64,000 nucleotides of DNA. Origin: Saccharomycodes ludwigii (lineage: Eukaryota; Ascomycota; Saccharomycetes; Saccharomycodales; Saccharomycodaceae). The notes beneath the pieces were generated by a model, which was not told the DNA's origin, made no database searches, and worked only from the letters and a program-made list of their open reading frames with translations. Shown here piece by piece: positions 8,403 to 18,691 of this stretch (its first letter is position 1; each line of letters begins with the position of its first letter). The translations under genes were made by a program, and so were the position numbers. The stretch covers positions 2,438,001 to 2,502,000 of the forward strand of contig NC_060200.1 in NCBI RefSeq assembly GCF_020623625.1. Direction: 5' to 3'.

Positions 8403-11039
8403 TCATACATTTTGGCGAGGCATATTTCCACAACGATCTTTTCCAAAATTAATTTTTAAACTTTTAAAATGTGAATTGTCCTTGATTTTATCAATCGCTA
8501 AAATAGCGTTATTAATGTCAGTAAAATTAATAAAACAACAATTTTTCTCAACCAAAAAATTAATCTGCTCTACGCTCCCATATTGGCTGAAAAATTTTCT
8601 TAAATTAGCTTCAGAAAAAAAGGGCTCACCATTATAAACATCTGAATCAAAAGTTATATTGCCCAAATATATGTTTCTTGACGCTCCCTGTCCAACAGCT
8701 AACGCCAAAGCGTTACTTAATGGTCCAGAATGTTTGCCCCAACCAACTTTGCACTTTCTTGAGTGAATAGTTAACCCATGCAATTGGCTCAGTGCATAAA
8801 ATTGAGCTGCAGCTGTTGGGTCAATAAAAGTTACAAAGGAAACATGTCTGTCTTCTAACAGTTTAATTTTTTGTAGCATACCACCCCGCACAACGTTACA
8901 AATTTCGTCAATACGGACATCTTTGGGTAGATTACCTAGGTATATAGTTCTATTGCCTAGATTATTAGCTCCTCCCGCAGTTGTAGCAATTGCAGCGGCA
9001 GCAGCTGATTGTTGGGCTAATGTGTTGGAAATAAACTGTGGGTTACTTTTACTAATTAAATGCTCCATACCATGTGGGATCCCCAAAAACATCGCTGCGT
9101 TATGTTGCTGTGTTTTAGTAATAAAGGAGCATCTATCTTTACCATAAGCAACTTTTTTATTACTATAATACGTGTTTGTAAAGGGTAAAGTAGTGACAAC
9201 TTTAATCGCAGAAAAAATAGAGGTGAAATGAACAAAAGCAATGCCCTTTTCTGCTACAATCTTAATATTTTCAATAGTACCGTAGTGTTTTAGATCATGC
9301 CTTAATTTTTCCTCAGTGATAGCAAGCTCTTCCTTTCCTTTTCCCTTTAAACTATTAGTTTCTTCTCCGTCTTCATTTTCCATGTCTTTATGTATAGGTG
9401 CCCGTTCTTCTTCACCATTGGTCTTATCATTATTGGCATTTGTTTCCCCCTCACCAATAATACCTCTGGACTTGTTATCAGTATTTAAATTACCAATGTA
9501 CACATTTCTTGTAGCTCCTTCATTATTAACGCTTGCTGCTACAATAGAGTCTAACGGGGTAGCTTTACCCCAACCAACCTTAATATTATTCCCACCAATG
9601 TTTAATTTTTTTAAGATTGCATCCGAATGAAATAGCAAGGCAGAATTTTCGTCTGTGAAAGATATAAATGCACATGACTTTTCTGGTAAGATCTTAACAT
9701 CTTCTATAACACCGCTACGTACATGATCTAGTAGCTGCGAATAAGTTAAATCTAATGGTGTGTTACCTAAATAAACGGTTCTACTAATTGGTTCAATAAG
9801 ATCGTTCATTGACGAAGATGTAGGTGGAATTGGTTCTTGTGGCTGCTGTAGTAATAATTGTTGTAATTGTTGCTGATGTGGCAACATTTGGTATGATTGA
9901 GAAGAAGAGAATGTATCCTTTTGTTGTTGTTGTTGTTGCTGTTGCTGTTGCAACATTTGTTGCATCTGTAAAAATTGTTGGGGGTTTTGCGATTGTTGTT
10001 GTGATGGATTATGCAAGTGGCGTTGTACTATTATTTGATTTTGGGATATGACTTGTGGCAAGAAATCAGAAGTGGGTGTTATAGAAGGGCTACTTGAAAA
10101 TGCTTGTGTTAAATGCTGGTTGTAAACTTTTTTTTTTGGTGCAACCTGTAACTCTATTTGTTGTTGCGCAAGGAGTTGTTTTGGTAAAAAAAAGGAAGCA
10201 GAAGTGTAATTAGGATCGAGATTGGAATTGGAATTGGAGTTGGAGTTTAAATTGGAAGTAGAATTAAAATTAGAATTAGAATTAGAATTAGAATTAGAAT
10301 TAAAATTAGAATTAGAATTAGAATTAAAATTAGAATTAAAATCAGAATTGAAGTTTGAGTAAGCGTTAGAATTAGAATTAGGAACAGGACTAGCATTAAA
10401 CATTTTCTTAGCAGTAGCAAATGCAGGAGAAGGATCTAAATTAACACTTGCAACAGGCTCCGAAGCATCATCAGGATTGGAAGAACTTGTAGTTAAGGGA
10501 AAATTATATGGATAGTTTGTTGCGTTATAAACACAATCTAAATTACCTTCTGGTCCAGGACCATATATTTCATTTGTAATTTTTTTATTATTTATATCTA
10601 CAGTGTTATTAGGAATATCATTAGAAGCTATGGTATTGACATTATAATCCCGGTGCCCATTACCATCATCGTCAATGGTATTACTAATTGTACTAGAATT
10701 ACCTTCACCTGGATAATAGTAACAGTGCTGATTGTTATCAACGTATTTATTTTTACCATTATATGTGGCAATTGAAGTATCAACACCAACATTATTGTCA
10801 AAATATTTTTCCTTTATGTTCAACCCATTATAATAATGGTCTTTGTTCTCATTTGTATTGTTGTCAATAGCAAGTATATTTTCAGCGGAATAGCCATATC
10901 CAGTATTAGAACTCGAAGATATAGAGGAGAATGAATTTTCATGTTTTAAAGCAGGAAAATCTTGAACATGAGAAAGCGTACCACTGCTACTACGGTTATT
11001 GTTGTTATTAATGATATTTCCTGGTGACAACGGAAAACT

Positions 11040-11070
<31 letters not shown>

Positions 11071-11414
11071 TCCCATAATCGTTGTAACGGCGTTTTCTTA
11101 CCTTGTATATTGTTACTACTATTTCTTCTTAAAGTGTTGTTATTCATTGTATTTTGTATAATCGTAGTATTACCACTATTATTATTGTTATTATTGGTAC
11201 TACTACTATTACTGCCGCTAGTATTGGTATTAATTTGATACTCTGTATAACTATCAAAACTATGCACACTACTCGATCTCCTTACATTGTATGAATCTAA
11301 ATATCTTCCAATTGGCGAAGGAGACGGTGAAAACATAGTTTTACTTGTGTTCGTAGCAGCAGAGGTGAAAGCGCTGTTATTGTTGTCTATATGATTAACT
11401 GTCATTTGGTACAT
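8403..11414 (-). CDS. MRN1: Mrn1-like RNA-binding protein with four RRM domains
   Basis: The 1003-residue protein has a long disordered N-terminal half rich in Asn, Ser and Gln. Four RRMs follow, at about residues 560-640, 650-790, 835-910 and 915-1000. Their RNP2 motifs are VYLGNT, VYIGNL, IYLGNL and IYLGNI, and their RNP1-like motifs are CAFISF, IAFVHF, VSFVTF and CCFINF. A charged spacer with Asp/Glu and Lys interrupts RRM2. In S. cerevisiae Mrn1 binds mRNAs, including those for cell-wall and mitochondrial proteins. This copy is much longer than S. cerevisiae Mrn1 (about 612 residues), through the N-terminal Asn/Ser and Gln tracts, including a tandem Asn-Ser/Asn-Phe repeat. Its promoter region is purine-rich. 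Confidence 0.9.
10216..10371 (-). repeat. Asn-Ser coding minisatellite in MRN1
   Basis: Tandem GAATTA/GAATTG-type hexamers encode alternating Asn-Ser and Asn-Phe dipeptides over about 50 residues of the disordered N-terminal region. This is probably a length-variable tract. Confidence 0.8.
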
Positions 11415-11618
11415 GTGTGATATACATCTGCATACATATATGCATATAGATATGTGGTTTATTTTATATGGGAAGGTGTGTAAATAGTGTATTGTTATAT
11501 TTTGAACAGTCGTAGTTTATAAATGGAGAAGAAAGAAAAAAAAGGAACGAAAAAAAAGGAACGAAAAAAAAAAAGAAAAAGAAAAAGAAAAAGAAAAAGA
11601 AAAGAAAAAAAAAAAAAG

Positions 11619-11649
<31 letters not shown>

Positions 11650-11913
11650 ACAACAGATGCAAAATGAGAAAAGTGTGAGGAATCCTTAAATAATACCACC
11701 AACTGCAATGATAACGCAGGGAAAGAATACGAGCGGAAGCTTAATAACGAGTTAAATTAAAAAAAAGAAAAGAAAAGAAAAGGAAAATCAAAGCTATGGT
11801 AATTTTATACAGTGTACTCAACTGTTTTGTACCTTATTAACAATTATAATTCAAGATATTTTAAATGCAATCTTATAGAATAAAAAAATAATTGCTCGAA
11901 TATACAAAAAATA
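11415..11913. other. MRN1 promoter region with purine-rich tandem repeats
   Basis: A nearly pure A/G stretch at about 11521-11650, made of AAAAAG-type units, dominates the MRN1 upstream region. A smaller GAAAA repeat lies at 11761-11785. No gene was seen. Confidence 0.7.
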
Positions 11914-12024
11914 TCTCCCGGGGGTGAGTCGAACACCCGATCTCAAGATTACTCAGAGAACGGTTATGAAAACCAATTCACAATATTACAGTCTTGCGCC
12001 TTAAACCAACTTGGCTACCGAGAG
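11914..12024 (-). tRNA. tY(GUA): tRNA-Tyr (GTA) with a 36-nt intron
   Basis: The minus strand reads CTCTCGGTAGCC at the 5' end and CCGGGAG plus discriminator A at the 3' end. All seven acceptor pairs form, including G-T pairs. The anticodon stem-loop reads ACTGTAA, then an intron of about 36 nt, then ATCTTGAG, so the intron sits one base after the anticodon, the universal nuclear position. The D arm and the T arm (GTTCGACTC) match the S. cerevisiae tRNA-Tyr pattern. The mature length is 75 nt. A T-run just past the 3' end is the Pol III terminator. A Ty3-type element is inserted 11-16 bp upstream of the 5' end. Confidence 0.96.
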
Positions 12025-12039
12025 CTAGAACACACAATA

Positions 12040-12460
12040 TATCGTAAGCGTAACTCAGGATTAGTCGTAATAATTACGGGTTCGGATTATGGTAATTAAT
12101 TCCTTGTTCTATTTAGGTCTTTACATATTATAATAATAATATATAATAAAGATTATTTAAAACTATAACTTAAATACTTTTGATGAATAACTTGATAATA
12201 AATCATCTCTTTATATATGATTTATTTTCACATTTATATTTGACGTTCATATTAATCTTTTCCAACATTTCGTTGTTGTGTTATCTTAGTAGTGATTTCA
12301 TGATCTGCTTTGAATGAGCGTAGCACTTTTGAGGTTGACTTATTTATTACTTTACTTCTTGCGGTGGACATTCTTTATTACTTTACTTCTTGAGGTTGAC
12401 ATTCTTTATTACTTTATATGTTGGTTGTAATATGCGTTTACTTGATTTCATATTACGACA
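12040..12460 (-). repeat. 3' LTR of the Ty3-type element
   Basis: In element orientation it starts TGTCGTAAT and ends CTTACGATA. The half nearest the tRNA matches the other LTR closely. The middle carries about three copies of a roughly 31-bp unit containing CTTTATTACTTTACTTCTTG, which the other LTR lacks. The last bases of pol run into this LTR. Confidence 0.93.
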
Positions 12461-15400
12461 TCCTCCTCCTCCGAAACTGAGTGTCTCCAGAGTTGTTTAA
12501 AGTTTGACAATAAGGCTGTCTTCCTATAGTCAGGTAATTTGTTAAAAATCCTAAGTGGTATTTCTACAGATAGAGTTGGATCAACATCGCTGAACTTTGC
12601 ATACAGCTTAGTCTTATCCTCTGTGATTCCAATTACACTAACTATTTCGGTTAATCTAAATTCCATTTCTTTTTCAGTTCTTGGCGGATGTTTTGGGTAC
12701 CTGTCTGGGTCATGTTTGAATTCTTTCAACCATTCAATGTTAATTACTCTATGTGTCTTTTTAGTACTTGGTAAATCTATTTCATAGGCGTTATCATTAA
12801 TTTTCTTTACTACCTTGAAAGGTCCTAAATATATCGGTTGTATCTTCCAGTATTTGCCTTTGACGAAGTATGCGTCTCTGTGTACTAATACATGTTGTCC
12901 TGGTTCTAATATAATTTGTATTCTCTTATTGTTCTTGGCTGCTTCATTGTTTTCAGCGTTTGCAGCTAAAAAATCTTTTGTTCGCAATTCTATTGCTTTC
13001 AATTTCTTGGCTAATTCGACTGCGGAGTCATTTTGTGCTGAACTCTCCCCCTCCGTAAATATTTGTGGTTTATTAGGAATATAACCCAAATCAACTTCAA
13101 ACGGAGCAGCTCGAATACTAGATAAATAAGTCGAATTGTAACAAAATTCTAAAATGGGCAAAAAATTATCCCATTGTTGGTGATGTACGGAGCAATAGCT
13201 TTTTAACATACGACCTAAGACTTGAATAACTCTTTCAGTTTGTCCATCTGTTTGAGGATGGTTACTACTTGACATTTTTAATTGAATTCCTAATCGTTTT
13301 ACTAATTCTTTGTATGCAGTGCTCATCATTCTAATATCCTTGTCTGAGGTAATAAATCGGGGAAATCCGTGGTAAGCAAAAACGTGTTTAAATAGTAAAT
13401 TAATAAGTTCAATGGAACCTGTAGTGGACTTGCATGGTATAAAGTGGCATCGTTTCGAGAATCTGTCTACGACAATTAAAATAAAGTCATTCTGACGAAA
13501 TGTAAGTGGTAGTCCTGAAGCAAAGTCGATAGTAATATGTGACCATCGTCCTTTTGGAACATCTAAAGATTGTAGTAAACCTTGTGAGGCTCGTCGGTGT
13601 TGCTTCATAACTTGACAGTTGTAACAATGTGCTACGTAATCTTGTATATTCGAATATAAACTAGGCCAATAATAGTCTTTTGCAATTTTATGAAAAGTGA
13701 TATCGGCACCAAAGTGTCCTCCTAATATAGCATTGTCATGATAGTACTCTAACACTGAATTTCTTGCTTTTTGTGGTACACATAGTCTGTCTTTGTAATA
13801 TAAGAAATTGTCTTTGTCTATTGTATATGCTTCTTGAAATTGTCTTGATGAAGTCCATTTTTTCTGATATTTCTTGAATAAATGTAAATCCATTCCTTCT
13901 GTGTTCACATTATCTATATGTTTCATTCCGTGCAGAACTGCAGCACACCAGGGGTCATTCTCATAAAGTTCAAGCCATGATTTTGCATCAATGGTATCTA
14001 CTTCTAAGCTTTTACTGTCTCGTGATAGTGTGTCAGCAATATGGTTCATTGTACCTTTTAAGTATGTCAAAGTGAAGTCGTATTCACTTAGCATGTCTAA
14101 CCAGCGGGAAATTCTTCTTGACGGTTCTTTCTTATTTTGTAATGATAAAAGTGAAATATGGTCTGTTCTTAATTCAAAATGGTTTCCATGTAGTAAATAT
14201 CGGAAATGATTTAGTGCTTCAATTATTGCTAATAATTCTAATTCTCCAGGTGGGTAATTCTTTTGTGCACCTTGTAAGCTTTTACTGAAGTATCCAATAA
14301 CTCCAATTAGCTTGTTGTTTTCTAATTTTTCTAATACGGCTCCAAGTCCATCATACGAGGCATCGGTAGTTAGTCTCATGTAACATTTGGGTGTATACGG
14401 GACTAATATTGGTGGTGAGCCTAGTGCTTTCTTTAAAGTTTCAACGCTTTGTGTTTGTTCGTCTGACCATTCAGTCTTCTTTGCTGTAAATTCAACTAGT
14501 GGCTTAGCTATATGACTACATCGTGGCATAAACCTTCTGTAAAAATTAATCATTCCTAAGAATCTCTGAACACTCTTAATATCTTGGGTAACTATTAAGT
14601 TCTTAATAGCATCGGTTTTTCCTTGTAATGGTCTGATACCATCACTACTAATTTCGTGTCCTAAAAATACTACTTTTCTTTGTGCAAAATAACATTTTGA
14701 TCTTTTTGCAACTAAACCATGATCTTTTAGTCTTTGTAATACTGTTTCTAAGTGTTTCCAATGTTCTTCTGTATTATCACTGTGTATTAGAATATCATCT
14801 AAATAAATACAAACAAATTTTAAATCTCTGAATATGTCACTCATTAGTCTTGCAAATGTTGAAGGTGCATTTCGTAAACCAAAAGGCATAACAGTAAATT
14901 GATACTTTCCAAATGGGGTGACAAAACTAGTCAAGGGTTTGTGTTCCTTTTTCATTGGAATTTGGTAATATCCATTTAATAGATCTAAGGTTGTGAATAT
15001 TTTTGAAGATCCTAGTTTGGCAAATATAGTGTCTAATAATGGTAGGGGAAACAAGTCTGGTTCTGTATTTTTATTCAACATTCTGTAGTCAACACATAAT
15101 CTGTAATCTCCAGATTTCTTCTTTACCATGATTATGGGTGAAGCTATTGGGGCTTTGGATTCTTCTATGTATCCATCTGACAATAAGCTATCAACCATTT
15201 TCCTTGCTTCTTCTTCAAGCTTGGGTGTACTTCTGTAAGGTTGCATTTTTGGAAGTCTCTCGGGATCCTTTAGTATTATTTCATGGTGTACATTTACCAA
15301 TTTATGTGTTTCAGGTAATAATTTAGTACCTACAATATCTCTAAACTTTTTCCTAAGCCATTCTGGAATAAAGTTCCATGTTTTATTTTCCTTTGTTTCA

Positions 15401-16107
15401 ATCGTCACCTCTAATAACTCGTTCAACTGTTCTTTGTCCTCGGTTTCTATGTTCAACAGTTCAGGGTTTGTTTCAAGTATGGGGTTCCCGACAATAACCT
15501 TGTTGTTAATTGTGTCTAAAATATACGCATCTATTTTATATTCTTTGTCGTTAATTGTAAAACGTACTGTTGTAGCTTTGTTCGTACCTTCTTTGGTTCC
15601 TTTAATCGCTCCACTTATACTCTGAAAGGGCGCTTTGGAAACTTCTAATCCAATTATCTCTACTAGATTTCGGCTAATTACACTTGTTGGGGCTCCTGTA
15701 TCCATCAGGACCGTTGCTAGTGTTGCATCGTTCAATAACAATTCTACTTCCCTCCTCCTTCCAATTTTAGGAGTTTTCATAATTAAGGGGTATATACGAG
15801 AGTTTTTTCTTTCTTTGAGTCTTTCTCTCATTCTGTCCATAACTTCATCCCTATCGTCTATTTCTACGATTGGATTCGTGTCTTTTTCTATTCCTGCCGT
15901 ACTGAGTTGTTCATCTGTACCGGTTTCTATTCCTTCAGCTTTTGTGTCGTTTGTAGCTGGTAATTGCGAGTTAGCATCGTAAAACACTTCTTCCTCGTCT
16001 TCGTTATAATATTGTTCAAATTTTCCTAATTCTTCAGGATCAGCGTAGGCAAATTCTACGTGACCTTGGTATAGACTTTTTATACTATTTGGTTCTGGTC
16101 TTTGCAA
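12448..16107 (-). CDS. Pol polyprotein of the Ty3-type element (PR-RT-RH-IN)
   Basis: A 1219-residue open frame. It carries a retroviral aspartic protease motif (MDTGAPTSVIS), reverse transcriptase with the YLDD box (IYLDDILIHS), RNase H (TTDASYDGLGAVLE, and HFELRTDH), an integrase zinc-binding region (HFGADITFHKI to CYNC), a DDE core (ITIDFASGLP onwards) and a C-terminal chromodomain-like or SH3-like tail. Integrase after RNase H defines the Ty3/gypsy order. Ty3 relatives express pol with gag by recoding; how it is done here was not determined. Confidence 0.95.
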   Translation of the reverse strand: MQRPEPNSIKSLYQGHVEFAYADPEELGKFEQYYNEDEEEVFYDANSQLPATNDTKAEGIETGTDEQLSTAGIEKDTNPIVEIDDRDEVMDRMRERLKERKNSRIYPLIMKTPKIGRRREVELLLNDATLATVLMDTGAPTSVISRNLVEIIGLEVSKAPFQSISGAIKGTKEGTNKATTVRFTINDKEYKIDAYILDTINNKVIVGNPILETNPELLNIETEDKEQLNELLEVTIETKENKTWNFIPEWLRKKFRDIVGTKLLPETHKLVNVHHEIILKDPERLPKMQPYRSTPKLEEEARKMVDSLLSDGYIEESKAPIASPIIMVKKKSGDYRLCVDYRMLNKNTEPDLFPLPLLDTIFAKLGSSKIFTTLDLLNGYYQIPMKKEHKPLTSFVTPFGKYQFTVMPFGLRNAPSTFARLMSDIFRDLKFVCIYLDDILIHSDNTEEHWKHLETVLQRLKDHGLVAKRSKCYFAQRKVVFLGHEISSDGIRPLQGKTDAIKNLIVTQDIKSVQRFLGMINFYRRFMPRCSHIAKPLVEFTAKKTEWSDEQTQSVETLKKALGSPPILVPYTPKCYMRLTTDASYDGLGAVLEKLENNKLIGVIGYFSKSLQGAQKNYPPGELELLAIIEALNHFRYLLHGNHFELRTDHISLLSLQNKKEPSRRISRWLDMLSEYDFTLTYLKGTMNHIADTLSRDSKSLEVDTIDAKSWLELYENDPWCAAVLHGMKHIDNVNTEGMDLHLFKKYQKKWTSSRQFQEAYTIDKDNFLYYKDRLCVPQKARNSVLEYYHDNAILGGHFGADITFHKIAKDYYWPSLYSNIQDYVAHCYNCQVMKQHRRASQGLLQSLDVPKGRWSHITIDFASGLPLTFRQNDFILIVVDRFSKRCHFIPCKSTTGSIELINLLFKHVFAYHGFPRFITSDKDIRMMSTAYKELVKRLGIQLKMSSSNHPQTDGQTERVIQVLGRMLKSYCSVHHQQWDNFLPILEFCYNSTYLSSIRAAPFEVDLGYIPNKPQIFTEGESSAQNDSAVELAKKLKAIELRTKDFLAANAENNEAAKNNKRIQIILEPGQHVLVHRDAYFVKGKYWKIQPIYLGPFKVVKKINDNAYEIDLPSTKKTHRVINIEWLKEFKHDPDRYPKHPPRTEKEMEFRLTEIVSVIGITEDKTKLYAKFSDVDPTLSVEIPLRIFNKLPDYRKTALLSNFKQLWRHSVSEEEDVVI
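12461..12472 (-). other. Polypurine tract of the Ty3-type element
   Basis: On the minus strand GGAGGAGGAGGA lies directly before the TG that opens the 3' LTR, the position and composition of the plus-strand primer in LTR elements. Confidence 0.8.
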
Positions 16108-16251
16108 CGATTGGTTGTAATTATTATTATTATTTTTTTCTTTTTTTGTAGTAATTTTTTATTGTTTTTGTAGTTTTCTTGTTGTTTTTTCTCTTTTTTT
16201 GTAAATCTAGCGATGGTTTTTCTATTTTTCTGTGTGTTTAAACAGTTTAGT

Positions 16252-17097
16252 TCAATATCTCTGAGGCGTGGGAGAACTCGCGTTTCTCTTTTGACTCTTT
16301 GGACATTTAGAAGCGTAGTGTCCTGAATCACCACATTCATAACATAATCCTTTATTTCTACATAAGCTTTCGAGGCGATTTTTCCAATAATCGTTATTCG
16401 AGTTGGACTTGTTGAAATTATGACGGTTTCTGTTATTGTAATCCCAACGTTCTGAGTTGTTGTAATTACGACGTCCTGAACTACTATTACGGTTCATATA
16501 TTTGGATTGCATGGCATCGATTTCCATGGCATCCGGATCATTGCTTGTTGATGTTGGTGTATCATACCAATTTACATTATTCGTTTTAGATCCTAAGTTG
16601 TCAGCTCTCCAGGCCATCTCTTCGGCTTCTCTCAAGGTTTGCGGGTCACGAATTCTCAATTCTCTACAAATGTCCTTTTTTAACCCAGCGATGAAAGTTA
16701 CAATTAGGGCTTTTTCTGAGACAAAGTCGATAGGCAATAACAATCTAGTTTTCTCGAACTTGTCAGTGTATTCCATAACACTCTTGGTCTGTCTCATTTT
16801 ATTTAAATCAAGGTACATTTGGTAAGGGTCAATAGCGACAAAAAAATGTTCTTTCAACTTAGCAACAACAGTTTCGTAGGGTACGTCTGTTAAGTCTGCT
16901 CTTCGGTATGCGTTTCTAAACCACGAGGCAGCATCACCATCCAAGTTTTCAGCTAAAAAACAAATTTTCTCCTGATTTGAAGAAATACGCCTAGTTACAA
17001 AACGAATTTCAACAGCATCTAAGAATTGGAGTAATGTGTGAACATCACGGCTTCCTGCGAAAGGGTTTAACCTAACACCATCAGTATTGTTACTCAT
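16252..17097 (-). CDS. Gag protein of the Ty3-type element
   Basis: A 281-residue open frame with a Ty3/gypsy capsid-like region (residues 15-170, with AASWFRNAYRRA and LKEHFF). A basic Asn/Arg-rich linker follows, then one nucleocapsid zinc knuckle, CYECGDSGHYASKC, near residue 260. The start codon lies 36 bp inside the primer-binding site. Confidence 0.92.
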   Translation of the reverse strand: MSNNTDGVRLNPFAGSRDVHTLLQFLDAVEIRFVTRRISSNQEKICFLAENLDGDAASWFRNAYRRADLTDVPYETVVAKLKEHFFVAIDPYQMYLDLNKMRQTKSVMEYTDKFEKTRLLLPIDFVSEKALIVTFIAGLKKDICRELRIRDPQTLREAEEMAWRADNLGSKTNNVNWYDTPTSTSNDPDAMEIDAMQSKYMNRNSSSGRRNYNNSERWDYNNRNRHNFNKSNSNNDYWKNRLESLCRNKGLCYECGDSGHYASKCPKSQKRNASSPTPQRY

Positions 17098-17132
17098 CGT
17101 TAATCTTATTTCTTTTGATCGTTTTCTATTTT

Positions 17133-17145
17133 AGCGGCGCTACCA
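17133..17145 (-). other. Minus-strand primer-binding site (initiator tRNA-Met)
   Basis: The plus-strand bases AGCGGCGCTACCA equal the 3' end of yeast initiator tRNA-Met, so the element strand is complementary to it. The site is two bases from the 5' LTR, the same offset as in Ty3. Confidence 0.9.
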
Positions 17146-17147
17146 GA

Positions 17148-17588
17148 TATCGTAAGCGTAACTCAGGATTAGTCGTAATAATTACGGGTTCGGATTATGG
17201 TAATTAATTTCTTGTTTTATTTCGGTCTTTACATATAATAATAATATATAATAAAGATTTATTTAAAACTATAACTTAAATACTTTTGATGAATAACTTG
17301 ATAATAAATCATCTCTTTATATATGATTTATTTTCACATTTATATTTGACGTTCATATTAATCTTTTCCAACATTTCGTTGTTGTTCCTTAGGCGGCATC
17401 TTGGTTACGGTGTTTTCCTGTAAAAGTGATTTCCATTACGGAGACTTCCTATTAAGGTAATTTCCATTGCGGAGACTTCCTATTAAGGTAATTTCCATTA
17501 CGGAGACTTCCTATTAAGGTAATTTCCATTACGGAGATTTCCTGTATGTTGGTTGTAATATATGTTTACTTGGTTTCATATTACGACA
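17148..17588 (-). repeat. 5' LTR of the Ty3-type element
   Basis: The ends are the same as those of the 3' LTR. The U3 half contains a 30-bp unit, including TTTCCATTACGGAGACTTCC, repeated about four times between 17427 and 17550. This unit is absent from the 3' LTR and shared with the solo LTR at 56225-56667. Confidence 0.93.
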
Positions 17589-17593
17589 CAATA

Positions 17594-18691
17594 TCGCAAA
17601 ATAGAATTGTATTTATAATAATTAACGCAAAATGTAGCAACTTCGGAAAAACCACGGAACGTTTGAAAAGTATGGAGATGACCGTAAGAAGGAGATTCCC
17701 TTAACGGACGAGAACGAAATCTTTTGGAAAAAAATAATGCAGTTTACATATAGAAAAAAAGGAAGATGAAAATAACTCATAGATATAAAGAGATGATTAT
17801 GAATTTAGTTGGAAACATATAAATTATAGTTTTATTAGTTAAAATTACATAGACAAAAAAACAAAAACTATTACATCTCTCTTGATTTAACTACTAAAGT
17901 ATTAAAATCATTTTACTAATCTTACCTCACTGTATACCCCCTCTGCGACATAACACCATCTCCAAAAGGTGAACCTATATTTCTTATGTAGTTTATACGT
18001 AAGATAATGATATCATCAAACTTTGAAACTCACTTTTAACGTGGCAGTGTTCCAATATAAGATACTTCAAATAACCGTTTAATAACTAATTAGTATTGCT
18101 AATATTAACCTCAAAATTAAGGTCCAAGTATCAAGAAATAAGTTATATATAAATGTGTTATTTAGGATTCATTTATCAATCTATTCTAAAATATAAATGT
18201 TAATTTTTTATATAATTAATATTTAAAGGTATGTAGGAAAAATAGGCAACACAGTTATTTTTTATTAACTTACTAACATGTATCATTCTACGACATAACG
18301 TTGGTTTACATTAGATGTGCTTTAATTACCAAATAATGGGTTATAGTATATTGGTGTTACCTTATTAATAAAAAAAAAAAACTCACAACCAAAGAAAGGT
18401 ATTATACAAAATAAAATAAATAAAATAAATAACATATATATAATATATAAAAAGGATAATGCAATATATATGGGTAAAAATGGTGATTACTATTGTCATT
18501 CAACAGTGACAATTGTAATAGTAGGCTATAATTATATGCAGAAAACACTACCACCATTAAAAAAATTAACAAAAGTAAGACTAAACAAACATGGCAATAA
18601 ATAAAAGGAATAAATATAGGGAATAAATCATATACAATGATAATAAATAAAGTTAAAAATACAAATCAAAAGGAAAAGTATGAGAACTCGG
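17594..18691. other. Intergenic region between the Ty3-type element and COA2
   Basis: No gene was seen. About 17594-17977 is unique sequence, including a mixed-composition stretch at 17636-17730 of unknown meaning. The 322-bp inverted repeat follows, and the rest is AT-rich with an A-run near 18370. The region is a candidate rearrangement junction. Confidence 0.6.
17978..18299 (-). repeat. 322-bp dispersed repeat, copy A (possible LTR relic of a second family)
   Basis: By eye this is about 98% identical to the reverse complement of 55879-56200. In the orientation of the other copy it starts GTTATGTCGTAGAATG and ends CATAAGAAATA, after which the two copies diverge sharply. Just beyond the end, a second TGTTATGTCG occurs (17945-17954, minus strand). 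Length, AT content, a TG-type start in copy B and a position near Ty3 insertions suggest a solo LTR fragment, but no coding part was seen. Confidence 0.75.

Larger units (their letters stand above)
12040..17588 (-). mobile_element. Ty3/gypsy LTR retrotransposon, looks whole
   Basis: This 5.55-kb element on the minus strand has LTRs of about 421 and 441 bp. The 5-bp target duplication CAATA is present on both sides (12035-12039 and 17589-17593). A primer-binding site matches the 3' end of initiator tRNA-Met, a GGA-rich polypurine tract abuts the 3' LTR, and there are separate gag and pol reading frames. Pol order protease, reverse transcriptase, RNase H, integrase is that of Metaviridae (Ty3/gypsy). 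Both long frames are open, and LTR divergence outside the variable tandem-repeat segment is low, so it looks whole or nearly so and fairly young. Insertion just upstream of tRNA-Tyr is the Ty3 targeting pattern. Confidence 0.95.
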
